NCBI GenBank assembly: GCA_963823675.1
Contig: CAWGMT010000020.1
Span: 186,001 to 250,000 of the forward strand
From: CAWGMT01 sp963823675
Lineage (GTDB): Bacteria > Planctomycetota > Planctomycetia > Isosphaerales > Isosphaeraceae
Length of the DNA: 64,000 bases
Direction: 5' to 3'
Both the position numbers and the translations under genes were made by a program. Shown here in pieces: positions 53,251 through 63,043 of this stretch (positions are counted from its first letter, which is position 1; the number at the start of each line of letters is the position of its first letter). Under the pieces are notes generated by a model, which saw only the letters and a list, made by a program, of their open reading frames with translations, was not told the origin of the DNA and did not search any database.

Positions 53251-54141
53251 TCAATGGGTCATGGCATACGTCACGATGTTGATCCCCATGGGATAGGACT
53301 TCTTCTCGGAAAACTCGTTGAAGTACGCGGGATCTTCGCCTTCGCGCTCCCAGCCGTCGCCCAGGTCGGTGTTATGGCAGATGATCACCATGAGCCGGTT
53401 CTTCTTATCCGAGATTCCCCGGTAATGCACATCATGTGTGTTGCCGCCGTGGCGGTATTCGGACTCCCAGGTCACGCCAGTGTCCAGCCACGACTGAATA
53501 CTGGGTACCTGAGGTTTTTCCTTGAGGCGATAGACGCAATGGAATATCTCATGCTTGAGGTCCAGCTCGACGGGCTCATATTGGGGCTCGGGGAACACGC
53601 GTTTGATCTCACGATAGAAGTTATCCCACTCGTCCCCCCAGAAGTCGTCGACCATCAGGAAACCGCCGTTAAGCAGATACCGCCGCAGGGTGGTAACCTC
53701 CTCGTCGCGGAAAACCAGCCGGCCTGGCTCGATGATGTAGATGAACGGATAGTCGAAGAGCCGCTCGTCGGTCAGCCGCATCGTGATCGGATTCGGATTC
53801 ACCTTGAGCGCGGTGAGCTGCTGGAGGCGGAATGAAAAATTGAGGTCGCTATCGGGAAAGTCAGTGGACCAGCGCTCCCAGCCCCAGCCATATCCTCCCC
53901 AGCCGCCCCGCCGACCGCCGCCATAGGCGCCGTCGTCGTACTCGATCCTCACGAAGGTGAAGACGTCGTTCTTGAATCGTTCGTCGACTTTCCAGTCGGG
54001 CACGCCCACGCGGTCCGCGGGGATTACACCGGGCATGGACGATCGGCCCCGGCCGCGCCGACCTGGCTGGGCCAGGGAAACGCCGACGACGATCGCCAGC
54101 ACGCATGGCAGGAAGAACAGGGCGACGCGTCTTGCGGTCAC
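53251..54141 (-). CDS. DUF4159 domain-containing exported protein
   Basis: 296 residues from GTG 54141 with CGAGGG 9 bases upstream. Signal peptide (VALFFLPCVLAIVVGVSLAQ), a Gly/Arg/Trp-rich linker (GGGRRGGWGGYGWGWERW), then a DUF4159 domain with FIYIIEPGRLVF, LLNGGFLMVDDFWGDEW and MVIICHNTDLGDGWE. The fold is GATase-like and usually lacks enzymatic residues. DUF4159 genes regularly join MoxR/BatA clusters. Role unknown. The GWG-rich linker may be flexible. Confidence 0.85.
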   Translation of the reverse strand: MTARRVALFFLPCVLAIVVGVSLAQPGRRGRGRSSMPGVIPADRVGVPDWKVDERFKNDVFTFVRIEYDDGAYGGGRRGGWGGYGWGWERWSTDFPDSDLNFSFRLQQLTALKVNPNPITMRLTDERLFDYPFIYIIEPGRLVFRDEEVTTLRRYLLNGGFLMVDDFWGDEWDNFYREIKRVFPEPQYEPVELDLKHEIFHCVYRLKEKPQVPSIQSWLDTGVTWESEYRHGGNTHDVHYRGISDKKNRLMVIICHNTDLGDGWEREGEDPAYFNEFSEKKSYPMGINIVTYAMTH

Positions 54142-54159
54142 GGGGATTGGCCCTCGGAG

Positions 54160-56705
54160 CTAGTGGGAACGTTCGGAAGCCGCCGCGGGCTGGCGGCGGT
54201 CGGTCAATTCGAGCAGCAGTCGATGCGCGTCCAGGAACCGCGGCGCCTCCTCGAGCGACTTGAGGACCTCACGGCAGGCCTCGTCTCTCTTGCCGCTCTG
54301 CTTTAGCAGGCGGGCCAGGTGATAATGGACCGCCGCCGGATCGGTGTCGTCCAGAAGCGCCGTCGCGCGGTAAGCGGCCACGGCAAGCTCGCGCTCGCCC
54401 AGCTCTTCCGCGGCGCGGGCCAGTGCGCGGTGGGGGCTGGGAACCAGAGGGTTCACCGCCAGGAGGCGCTGCGCGTTCTTGGCCAGACCTTGCCAATCCT
54501 TGGCGGCAAGGTCGAGCTCGATTAGCCGGAGGTAGGCCGCGCTGGCGTCGCCGTCGCGCGCTGCCAGCTCCTCGAGCACCTTGTGCTCCGCGGACTGGCT
54601 CGACAAACGCCTGTGTACGGTGGCGAGCAGCATGTACGCATTCTCCGGGCCGACATAGTCCGGATACAGTGCCTTGAGTCGTTCCAGAACTTCCTGGGCT
54701 CGTTGCCATTTTTCCTCGGTAACCAGTCGCATGCCCAGGCGGCGCCAACCCCAGAAACTCCTTGGATGCTTGTCGAGCCAGGCAGCCAGAGCGCTCGAAT
54801 CGGCACCATCCGGCAGATCCGGCTCTTCCCAGGTCAGCTCGGAAGCAACGCTGGAGGCACGCTCTCGAGCAAACTTCGCAAAACTTCGGTCTAACTCTTC
54901 TAGCGTCGTTTTGGCCCGTCGCGGCAACGTCTCGTTGATCGTCTGCCCCGCGCCCAGGTCGTCCAGGACGCCTTTGAGAGCGGGCAGGCCGAAGCTTCGC
55001 ACCAGGAAATCCACCGCCAGCGACGATTCGTAGTAGGCAAATTGCAGGTGGAGTGGCGACTTGGCGCCGAGGAACGCCGAGCTAAGCCGGCTCAAGGGAG
55101 TCAAGTCACTCCCCAGGATCATGGCGCGAAAGCGCGGGTTGAGCTTCGTGCCCCAGGCGGGATCCTGACATCCCTCCTCGTAGACCGAAATCCCCTCGCT
55201 CAGCCACCGTGGCATCTTGTTGCGGGTTTTGACGAGTGTGACTACGTGGCAAAACTCGTGCCAGAGCACGGCCTCCCAGTTCGAGGGATGGTCGCCGTGG
55301 GAAGCTGGACTGTTGGCCGTGATCACGCGCCCGAAGCAAACTCCCAAGAGCCCGTCAGCACCCGGCAGGCCGAACGTGCGAACCGCAAACTCCTTGTGCT
55401 GGGGGAAGATCTCGACGATGACCGGCTCCGACAGAGTGACTCCGTACTTCTCACACATTGCTTTCTTCGAGCGGCGCAACAGCTCCAGCACCCGCTCGCC
55501 GTACAGCTCGGCCTCGCCGCTTTCCATGCGCACGATGAATCCGTCCGCCGACAGTGCGCGAAATCGCGACAGGCGGTCCCGAAGCGTGACCAGATTGTAG
55601 GCGACCACGTTGTAGGCATCCTTGGCGAAAATCTGGTCGGCCAGCTTCCAGCCCTCGGCTTCATCTCCCAACCGCAATAGGTCCTGACAGAGCTGGACCT
55701 TGGCGGCCGCGTAGTCCGGATCGAACTCGAGCGCCTTCTTCTGGTAGGCCGCGCCTTCGGCGAACCGATACTTCTGCGAGAGCTTACGGCCGATGACCGA
55801 GTTGACTTCGGGATTGGAATCCCACCGCGAAAGGGCCGATTGCCTGGCCTTTGCCTCCATCGCCGGATCGTTGCGCAGGTGGGCCAGCACCGCCTGGTAG
55901 GCCCAGGCCCGAGGCTCGTGGGGATTGACGTCGAAAACCTGGCCGAGGATCTGCGCGGCCTCGGCGTAACGCTCGCCATCAATCAGATGATCGGCCTGAA
56001 GCAGCAGGCTGTCCACGTGGCGAGGATTGATCTTGAGGGCCTCGGCAACTGCCTTCTCGGCGCCGCGCGATCGCCGTCCGAAAGAGAGCGGGCAAGCAGA
56101 TAATGGAAACCGGGATCCTGGGCGGCCTCTTGGGGTGCTTTGCGCAGCGTTTCGGCCGCCAGCTCATCGTCCTCCTTGTCGAGAGCCAGCCTGGCCGTGG
56201 CGAGGAACGCCGCGACGAAGGTGGGCCGCTCCTTGGTCACAACATCATAGAACTGCTCGAGCACGGTCCGCGCATCGGCGCCGCGAAGCAAGAAAAAACG
56301 ACCGACGCAAAGCCGGTTCTCGGGCGAGGTAAACCGCTCTGGAGCGCGCAGGATGAGTTGCTCGATCGCATCCAGTTGGCTCGCGGCGTCGGCATTCCCA
56401 CCGTTGTACCGATATACCTCGCGGCCGAGCAGGCGCAGGGAGACGCTGATACGAAAGCGCCTCAAGGCCTCTTCGAGCGTCTCTTTCGCCTCGGCGTATT
56501 TGCCTCGGGCAAGCTCCGCCTCGATTTTCAATTCGCTATAGCGCTCGCTCCATGTCCCCGTTTCGATTTCCGCGCCAGCCAGTCGGGCAACCTCGTCATA
56601 CCGGCCCGTTCGAAAGAGCTTTTCCACCTCCTCGATATCCGCGGCGAACGCCGAAACGGCTGGCGAGAAAAGGACAACCACAAGAAACACGATCGGTCGG
56701 AACAT
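54160..56705 (-). pseudogene. TPR protein with gluzincin (peptidase MA-like) domain, frameshifted
   Basis: ATG 56705, signal peptide FRPIVFLVVVLFSPAVSAFA, TPR-type helices, then a frameshift at 56059-56068. One frame ends DPGFHYLLARSLSDGDRA and the other continues AEKAVAEALKINPRHVDSLL. The second part has more TPRs and a zinc site, WHEFCHVV (HExxH at 55246-55260) with downstream WLSEGISVYEEG, the glutamate region of gluzincins. TPRs resume to 54160. Periplasmic metallopeptidase if intact. First gene of the MoxR operon. Missing one base in GCGCGGCGCC explains the break. Confidence 0.78.
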
Positions 56706-56823
56706 GTCAACGCAACCTCGTCGCCGGTTTTGATCGCCGCGGGAAGCTCTGGGGGGGCAGGGCCGCGAGTTTGGATCTCTGCGCGTTCCAGCGGGTAAGT
56801 CCGAGCAAAATCATCCGGCCTTG

Positions 56824-56854
56824 ATTATAGCCCGGCTTCGAAGCGGATTGCCAA
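56824..56854 (-). promoter_or_regulatory. Possible promoter of the MoxR operon
   Basis: Minus strand TTGGCA (56849-56854), 19 bases, then TATAAT (56824-56829). The -10 is perfect, the spacer is long. It lies 119 bp upstream of the TPR/peptidase start, in the divergent 276-bp gap shared with the sialidase-like gene. Confidence 0.4.
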
Positions 56855-56981
56855 GCCCTTCGCTCTGACTGCACCTTGACCCTGCCCGAATTCGCTGGCA
56901 GTCTGGACCAGACGTGATCACCGCCGTCGGTCGTCCCCAACCACCGTTCTGCCACTGAAGCCCCCCTTCGGAGAGTCGCCA

Positions 56982-58148
56982 ATGCCATTGTCGCGGAACC
57001 TCCGCGAACTCGGGATCCGCTTGGTTGGGTTCGCGATGGCGATCGTCGGTGTCGTGGCGATCACGCAAGCCGGTGAGCCGGCCCGTGCCGTCCGTCACGT
57101 CGTCGTATACGCCGAGGAGGGTCGATTCGCGGGCTGGCCGGCCAATCATGGGATCTGGTCGTGGGGCGATGAAATCCTGGTGGGCTTCAGCCGGGGATAC
57201 TATAAAGACCGCGGGCCCTTCCATCACATCGACAAGGAAAAACCCGAGGAGTTCCTGCTCGCGCGCAGCCGAGACGGCGGGGCCACCTGGTCGATCGAGA
57301 CACCGCGGCCACCGGGCGCCTTGATCGGTACCGCGGGAATGCGCCACGGTCTCTTGCCCAAGGGCGCCGCCGAGGAGCGGCCGACTGATCTCGACACCGC
57401 GATCAATTTCGCCCATCCCGATTTCGCGCTCACCCTCCGCATGGAAAACAAAGACAATGGCGTGTCACGGTTCTCCTTCTCCTACGACCGCGGGAAAACC
57501 TGGCGCGGACCATTCCGGCTGCCGCTGTTCGGTCAAAAAGGAGTGATGGCGCGAACCGACTACATCGTGGACGGCCCGGCGGAATGCTCACTGTTCTTGA
57601 CGGCGTCCAAGTCCGACGGTCGTGAAGGCCGACTGTTCTGCGCCCGCACGACCGATGGAGGGTTGCACTGGCGCTTCCTCTCGTTCATCGGACCGGAGCC
57701 CGGCGGTTATGCCATCATGCCCTCGACTGTGCGCATCTCGGGGTCCGACGTCGTAACCACCATCCGCTGTGCGGAACCTCCCAAAAGCTGGATCGACGCC
57801 TACGCATCGCACGACAACGGAGGAACCTGGTCGTTTCTTGCCAGGCCAGAGCCCGATGCCGGCGAGGGCAACCCGCCCAGCCTACTTCGCCTGCCCGACG
57901 GGCAGCTCTGCCTCATTTACGGCTATCGGGCCCAGCCATTCGGAATTCGTGCTCGTTTCAGCGGCGACCATGGCCGAAGCTGGAGCGCTGCGATCTCGCT
58001 CCGCGACGACGGGGGCGGACGAGACCTCGGCTACGTCCGGTCAGTCGTCCGGCCCGACGGCAAGGTTGTCGCTGTGTATTACTATCAAGACCGTTCGGGA
58101 CCAACCCGATACCTGGCTGCAACCATCTGGGACCCTGGGAAGCCGTAG
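56982..58148 (+). CDS. Exo-alpha-sialidase-like BNR-repeat protein
   Basis: 388 residues from ATG 56982 with GGAGA 8 bases upstream. Signal peptide to about GEPA, then a beta-propeller with four Asp-boxes: SRDGGATW, SYDRGKTW, SHDNGGTW and SGDHGRSW. Conserved arginine and tyrosine positions of true sialidases are not clearly placed, so activity is uncertain. Secreted glycan-binding or hydrolytic role likely. Divergent from the MoxR operon. Confidence 0.82.
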   Translation: MPLSRNLRELGIRLVGFAMAIVGVVAITQAGEPARAVRHVVVYAEEGRFAGWPANHGIWSWGDEILVGFSRGYYKDRGPFHHIDKEKPEEFLLARSRDGGATWSIETPRPPGALIGTAGMRHGLLPKGAAEERPTDLDTAINFAHPDFALTLRMENKDNGVSRFSFSYDRGKTWRGPFRLPLFGQKGVMARTDYIVDGPAECSLFLTASKSDGREGRLFCARTTDGGLHWRFLSFIGPEPGGYAIMPSTVRISGSDVVTTIRCAEPPKSWIDAYASHDNGGTWSFLARPEPDAGEGNPPSLLRLPDGQLCLIYGYRAQPFGIRARFSGDHGRSWSAAISLRDDGGGRDLGYVRSVVRPDGKVVAVYYYQDRSGPTRYLAATIWDPGKP

Positions 58149-58281
58149 CGACACAATGCGCGACGCGGCGCTTTCAGCCGTAAAACGTTGGGCGCGGGTC
58201 TCCGGGCACTCGAAGGCTGCGTCACGGCCCTCGAGCATGACGTTGCCTGAGAATCGGTCCGACCGAGTTTATCCGAGCCCG

Positions 58282-59334
58282 TCAGAGCGGAACGAGCCGT
58301 CGAAGGCCGTGACCCAAGATGACGGGGTAAAGTGCCAGGTTCCTCGCCGTTGCCGCCGCGACCGAATACCTCGGCATCGCACAATCACGCCCTTCCCGCT
58401 TCTCGACCAGGCAGTGAGCCAGATCGCGTAGATGGGAGGGACCGAACGGACCGTTGTGAATCCGGGCAATGAGGTGGCCAGGCAAGCCCGACTCGCCGTG
58501 TCGTGCGCCCAGCCACCCTCCCAGAATGGCCCCGATTGAGTCGGCGTCTCCACCAGCCGAGATGGCTTCGGTCAGGGCCAGCATCGGCTCGTCTCCAAAG
58601 CGCAGGAAGCAGAACGTCGCGAATGCCACGGTGTGTACCACGAAGCCCGTCGTCCCAATCGATTGCGCCGCAGTGGCCGTGTCAACTCCCTGAAGGCTTA
58701 AAGTGCTCGCCCGGTCGATCGCATGCCCGAGCTCGGCGTGACGGTCCGCTTGTCGAGCTCGAGACTGACAGTCAATCAGCGACATTCCGGCTGGTTTCTC
58801 GATTCAGGATGCGGTCAACTCGGCAACGTAGAGCGCCCCCTCGACAGCCCGGGCATCGCGATGGGTGACTTCGGAAAGGGAACGCCCGAATATTTCCCGC
58901 TCACGGGGACGATCGTGGAAAAAGGCCCCCACGGCCGCCGCTCGCATCGCTGCTCCGTTGCCGGCGGAGTAGACGCCGCTGGGCCGGATCCCGAGTGCAA
59001 CGCGGAAGCACGAGCGCAAAGTCGCCATTCCAATGCCCCACGGCAATCTTGAGAACCAGCCCAGGAGAGATCGTCGAAACGCTCCTACGCAAAGTTCGAC
59101 GTCCGTGGGATGCCGCGCCAGGCTCTGAGCGATCAGGACAGATAGCTCGGTATCATCGGAGACGAATCCGGTCTGCCCGAACAGCCTGAAGCGATCAATC
59201 CGCCCGAAGCGGCGTGCGATCGTGCGAGCCGTCAATCCCTCCGCGGGTAATCCGAGAGCGTCTCCCAGCGCGACTCCCAGCAATACGCCGCGGAATCGAT
59301 CTTTGAGAGCCGCTCGTTCAGCACTTTGGGACAT
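58282..59334 (-). pseudogene. ADP-ribosylglycohydrolase, interrupted by an in-frame TGA
   Basis: From ATG 59334 the frame reads FRGVLLGVALGDALGLPAEG and FVSDDTELSV (first metal site), then TGA at 58804-58806. The same frame resumes after the stop with the second metal site GGDADSIGAILGGWLG and ends 58282. Both halves fit a ~350-residue ARH-family enzyme that removes ADP-ribose. Because the frame is unchanged, a point mutation, sequencing error or stop read-through would each explain it. It overlaps the toxin remnant upstream. Confidence 0.75.
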
Positions 59335-59459
59335 GGTCCGGGAAGCCGCGCAGGAACCGGTCGGCCGATTTGTTCCGCACAAGCCGGCGGATACGCAAGC
59401 TCGACACTTAGGTCTCGACATCCTCCGGTCTGAAAGGCCTCTCGCCGGGGGCACAAACA

Positions 59460-59504
59460 GAGGTCGGCAATTGCCCTCTCCGTTAACTCGACTCGAAAAC
59501 TCAT
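59460..59504 (-). pseudogene. ParE/RelE toxin remnant
   Basis: ATG 59504 overlaps the antitoxin stop (ATGA), and the first 15 codons, MSFRVELTERAIADL, match a ParE/RelE N-terminus. After that the ORF (to 59232) is not toxin-like. Deletion has removed the catalytic part. Confidence 0.5.
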
Positions 59505-59758
59505 GGGAGTTCGGTCAGGTTGTATTTGCGTCGGAGCTCGGCAACAGCGCCTCGCGCCGGCTTCACCCTACCGGCCGCTACATCGTCAAGCCCATGTCGA
59601 ATCGCCTCGATCGTGTTCTCCCGCTCGTCTTCAGACGCATTCTCGTACTCGCAGAGATCGAGCGCTTCGTCCAACGTGAGGTTCGACCCATCGTTTGCGA
59701 GCTGCTCGTCAACAAAGTCGCGGAAGGCTTGCAGGTCGTTCGCTCGGTCGATGGCCAT
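59501..59758 (-). CDS. Antitoxin-like protein, probably orphan
   Basis: 85 residues, acidic and helical (LQAFRDFVDEQLAN, LTLDEALDLCEYEN, NTIEAIRHGLDDVAAGRVKP). The last part, DDVAAGRVKPARGAVAELR, is typical of antitoxins paired with RelE/ParE. Partner truncated immediately downstream, so regulation and neutralisation have lost their target. Confidence 0.6.
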   Translation of the reverse strand: MAIDRANDLQAFRDFVDEQLANDGSNLTLDEALDLCEYENASEDERENTIEAIRHGLDDVAAGRVKPARGAVAELRRKYNLTELP

Positions 59759-59970
59759 TGTTGTTTTCTCCGATCCCTCTCATCCCTTATCATTGGGCCA
59801 ACCCATCGTCGTGTCTCTCGCTCTTTTCAGAATTCTATCGAATTCCTTCGTCCAGGGCGATACGCTGTGACCGGTTGTTGCCGGCTTTGTCCGCCTGCGT
59901 AGATCCCAATAGTCTCTTCGCGGCCGCGAATCACTTTCAGCAACTTGCCCAAGTAGCGATGAGGTAGACC

Positions 59971-60570
59971 ATGGCCTGGTTCGGGCCCAGCAAAGACGAG
60001 TTGTGGAAACAACTCTCCCAGGAGCTCGGAGCGGATTTCGTCGCGGGCCAGCTCTGGAAAGGGAGCAAGGTTCAGGCCCATCTGGGGCCCTGGACGATTA
60101 CCCTCGACACCCATACCGTGTCGAGCGGCGAATCCCAGGTCACCTACACCCGGATGCGCACGCCGTACGTCGGCGGAGGGGGGTTCCGGTTTACCATCTA
60201 TCGGAAGGGAATCTTCAGCGAGCTGGGCAAGCTGATGGGCATGCAGGACATCGAGGTAGGCGATCCCGAGTTTGACGCGGCCTTCATTATCAAGGGGACT
60301 GATGAATCCAGGGTGCGTGAACTCTTCGCGAACCGCAAGATTCGGGAGCTGATCAGTGCGCAGCCCGAGATCAACCTGTCGGTCCACGACAGCGAGGGTT
60401 GGTTCGGCCCCAAGTTTCCCGACGACGTGGACGAGCTCGTGTTCCAGGTCGTCGGAGTCATCAAGGACCTCGCCCGGCTCAAGATGCTATACGATCTATT
60501 CGCCGAAGTTCTGGACCAGCTCTGCAAGCTCGGCGCAGCGGTCAAATCGAACCCGAACGTCACGCTTTGA
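59971..60570 (+). CDS. Hypothetical protein, DUF3137-like
   Basis: 199 residues from ATG 59971, GAGGTAGACC directly upstream. Contents: GPWTITLDTHTV, TYTRMRTPYVGGGGFRFTIY, FDAAFIIKGTDESRVRELF, a pattern I recall from DUF3137 proteins of unknown role. The C-terminal helix (LVFQVVGVIKDLARLKMLYD) may oligomerise. No signal peptide, no membrane segment. Followed by an 86-bp gap and a membrane protein in the same direction. Confidence 0.7.
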   Translation: MAWFGPSKDELWKQLSQELGADFVAGQLWKGSKVQAHLGPWTITLDTHTVSSGESQVTYTRMRTPYVGGGGFRFTIYRKGIFSELGKLMGMQDIEVGDPEFDAAFIIKGTDESRVRELFANRKIRELISAQPEINLSVHDSEGWFGPKFPDDVDELVFQVVGVIKDLARLKMLYDLFAEVLDQLCKLGAAVKSNPNVTL

Positions 60571-60656
60571 CTCGAATGGAGCGGGGGCATTGCCGGCAGT
60601 ACGCTGGTGATTCATGCGAGGGGCTTCTTGGCTCGAAGTTGGAAACGAGGGTTGTG

Positions 60657-62120
60657 ATGAAATCGTGGATCTGGTTGATCGTCGCGGCCGTGGGCTGGGC
60701 GCTAATGCTGGCGAGCTACACGTCGCAATCGCGGCTTGACCCGAGCGCGCCCTGGTCGTCAGGCTCGATCGTGATCGGCCCGGTGGTGACGCACGAAAAG
60801 GAGAGCAGTAAGCCAGCGGGAAAAACAACCACCACCCCGAAGGCGCCGGCTCCCGAGAGTCCGGCCGAGGAAGGGTCATTCCCGGGAGCGATCCCGGTGC
60901 GCTTGAGGCTGCTATCGGCGAACGACTTCGCCGAAACGATCTTGAACATGGCGGGCGATGAAGCACCCGAGAAGGCGGTTGGCACCAAAGCGCACGTGCG
61001 GCTCAAGCTGATCGAGGTCCCGTTCGACAAGGCGGATCTGGGCGCAAGCGCGCTCCAGTCGGGCCGGCTGCCCGAGGCGGGACGCGACGAGATCGTCGCG
61101 GGCGCCAGGCTCGCGCATCGCGACCAGTTAGTGGTCGGCGGCCGGTCGCTCAAGGTTGTGGGCGTGCTCAAACCCGACATCGCGCTCTTTGCCGACTCGT
61201 TGCTCATTCCCCCCTCCGAGGCGGCGAGCGGGCTCTTTCCGGCCGTCGTCCCCTCGGTCTTGCCAGCGCGACTCGTGCGCATGCCGGCCGACCGCCTCCG
61301 CGACGAAAAGACCCGAAAGGACTTCGAGAAGGCGTTTCCATCGCCGAAATATGCCGCGTTTGCGCCTACGGAACGGCTCGATTCGCGACCGTTCTACGGC
61401 TATGTCGCCGGGTTGGCGCTGCTCTTATTCGGCGGCTCGGGCGTGCTGATCGGGTTCTTTCGCTGGCTTGCGGGCCGGCCTGGGATGTCGACCAAGGCCG
61501 GCGCGCGGTTCCTCGCCGAACCGCTCGTCGAGATGAGCCGAAGGCCTCGTCTGCTCTGGACTGTGCACCTGGTTTACTTCGGAATCGTGATCGCCGGCTC
61601 GGTCCTGATCTACGAGCAGCCGGAAGTGCAGACCGTTCTGCTAGGGAAAGTCGTCGAAGCGCTTTCCGCAAATAATAATCCCCTGGGCTTCGCCGGCGAA
61701 GCTTATCGCAGTGGAAACATAGCCCGCGCGGCTCTCGTCACATTCGTGGTCAATTTCTTCCTGGGCTCGCTCGCCTACATCACGTTGCCCTCGGTCCTCT
61801 TCTTCGGCGCCGGTCTGTTCCTGTCGTGGCTGCGGGCTTTCATGTGGGGCTGCCTCCTGGCACCGGCGATCCCGGCGCTTGCGTTCAAGATGCTGCCGCA
61901 CTCGGCAACGATGCTCCTGGAAGGAGAAGGCTATATCCTGGCTGCGTTTTTTGGGCTCTTGATCCCCATTCACACCGTTTCGTCGAAGCTGGGAGGAAAC
62001 CCGCTGTCTCGCTGGGGGCGCGTACTGTTGCTCAATTTCACCGCCAGCTTCTGGATCGCGCTGGTCCTGGCGGTGGCGGCGATCTACGAGGCCACTGAGG
62101 TGATCTTGATGATGCGGTGA
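60657..62120 (+). CDS. Polytopic membrane protein, SpoIIM-like C-terminal part (tentative)
   Basis: 487 residues from ATG 60657 with GAGGG 5 bases upstream. One N-terminal helix, then a soluble part (60850-61390) that looks like a periplasmic MacB/SpoIIM-associated domain (GRDEIVAGARLAHRDQLVV). Next come about six helices, including FVVNFFLGSLAYITLPSV and LSWLRAFMWGCLLAP. LPHSATMLLEGEGYILA resembles the SpoIIM (DUF95) turn, where a conserved PHG/E-E pair sits. Function unproven. The ORF to 60399 is out of frame with real coding upstream. Confidence 0.65.
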   Translation: MKSWIWLIVAAVGWALMLASYTSQSRLDPSAPWSSGSIVIGPVVTHEKESSKPAGKTTTTPKAPAPESPAEEGSFPGAIPVRLRLLSANDFAETILNMAGDEAPEKAVGTKAHVRLKLIEVPFDKADLGASALQSGRLPEAGRDEIVAGARLAHRDQLVVGGRSLKVVGVLKPDIALFADSLLIPPSEAASGLFPAVVPSVLPARLVRMPADRLRDEKTRKDFEKAFPSPKYAAFAPTERLDSRPFYGYVAGLALLLFGGSGVLIGFFRWLAGRPGMSTKAGARFLAEPLVEMSRRPRLLWTVHLVYFGIVIAGSVLIYEQPEVQTVLLGKVVEALSANNNPLGFAGEAYRSGNIARAALVTFVVNFFLGSLAYITLPSVLFFGAGLFLSWLRAFMWGCLLAPAIPALAFKMLPHSATMLLEGEGYILAAFFGLLIPIHTVSSKLGGNPLSRWGRVLLLNFTASFWIALVLAVAAIYEATEVILMMR

Positions 62121-62193
62121 ACCAGGGATCGTGTTACCCGAAAACCGCCGGTATTGAACCAAGCCGGAGTGATAAAGGGGGCCAGTCGGCCAG

Positions 62194-62265
62194 TTGCGGT
62201 GGGCAGAGTCGAACTGCCTACCTCCAGGTTATGAGCCTGGCGAGCTACCGGTGCTCTACACCGCA
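62194..62265 (-). tRNA. tRNA-Met (CAT)
   Basis: Acceptor TGCGGTG / CACCGCA (perfect 7 bp), D arm GAGC-ACCGGTA-GCTC, anticodon stem CCAGG / CCTGG with loop CTCATAA (CAT read at 62231-62233), T arm GGCAG-TTCGACT-CTGCC, discriminator A. The 1-72 pair is intact, so it looks like an elongator, not an initiator. tRNA-Ile with a modified C is not excluded. Confidence 0.9.
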
Positions 62266-62506
62266 CTCCCACCCTAGCGGTATGCCCCGGGGCCGTCAAC
62301 CCACGAATGTTCGCGTTCATCGGCCGTGTCAGGCCGCGGGCTGTTGTTGGCATCAGCCTGGCGGCGTCAGCCCCAGGTTCTTGCAACAGGTGCTCGGCAT
62401 CGACCCTCCCATTGGGCTCAGGGCCCGTGCGGAGACAATGTCGCGCGCCTCGCGCGCTGGGGAGGATCATCGGATCTTCACCCGCTCATGGGGCTCACGC
62501 CCCATG

Positions 62507-62941
62507 CTATTGCAATGCCGCCCGCGATCTTGACGGTGCCGTGGTCGGTTGTGATGGTGAGGATGACGCCGAGCAAGCCGGCAAGCCCCAGCAGCCCCGC
62601 GGCGACCCAGCGCCGCCAGCCTGTGAACCACCCAAAGAAAGGCCCCCGTGTGGCGAAACCGCGGGCGCTTCCTGCCGCTGGGCCTGCGGCGCGCGTGAAG
62701 CCAGCTTGCTCTCGGTTCTGGGCGGCGGCGCGGGTTCTCGTTGAGCCGCCGAACCGGCGCGCGTCTCGAAGCGAGTAATCTCTTCCTTGAATTGATTGAA
62801 TCGTTTCTTGAGCGAGCGCAAAGTGAGCTCTCGGACATGTTCGCTGGTCACCGGGCGGTGCTGTGTTTGAGCGTAGAGTTCTTCCAACTCTTGTAGCTTC
62901 AGCCGCGTGCTCTCTAGCTGACGCCGATTTTCGATGGTCAT
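62507..62941 (-). CDS. Chimeric small protein: antitoxin-like start, unrelated tail
   Basis: 144 residues from ATG 62941. The first ~60 (MTIENRRQLESTRLKLQEL, REQL-type helices, then SLKKRFNQFKEEITRFETR) resemble short antitoxin-like proteins. The tail is Pro/Ser/Gln-rich and of low quality. In the next frame the same DNA codes a membrane helix (AAGLLGLAGLLGVILTITT then DHGTVKI), a pattern I recall near the transmembrane part of planctomycete Ser/Thr kinases. So the tail is probably a frameshifted second segment. Starts with an ATGA overlap. Confidence 0.45.
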   Translation of the reverse strand: MTIENRRQLESTRLKLQELEELYAQTQHRPVTSEHVRELTLRSLKKRFNQFKEEITRFETRAGSAAQREPAPPPRTESKLASRAPQAQRQEAPAVSPHGGLSLGGSQAGGAGSPRGCWGLPACSASSSPSQPTTAPSRSRAALQ

Positions 62942-63039
62942 GGGACAACCTCCACCATTCCCTTGGGTACCAAGTTTCGGTCGGTGGCAAAGGTCCGCTC
63001 GGTGAACTGCTGGAAAGCTGCCGGATCGACCAATTCCAT
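62938..63039 (-). CDS. Possible 33-residue peptide gene
   Basis: ATG 63039 to TGA overlapping the next ATG (ATGA). Sequence begins MELVDPAAFQQFTERTF and ends LVPKGMVEVVP. The translational overlap is the only support. It could be the end of a longer broken gene. Confidence 0.3.
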   Translation of the reverse strand: MELVDPAAFQQFTERTFATDRNLVPKGMVEVVP

Positions 63040-63043
63040 AGAA

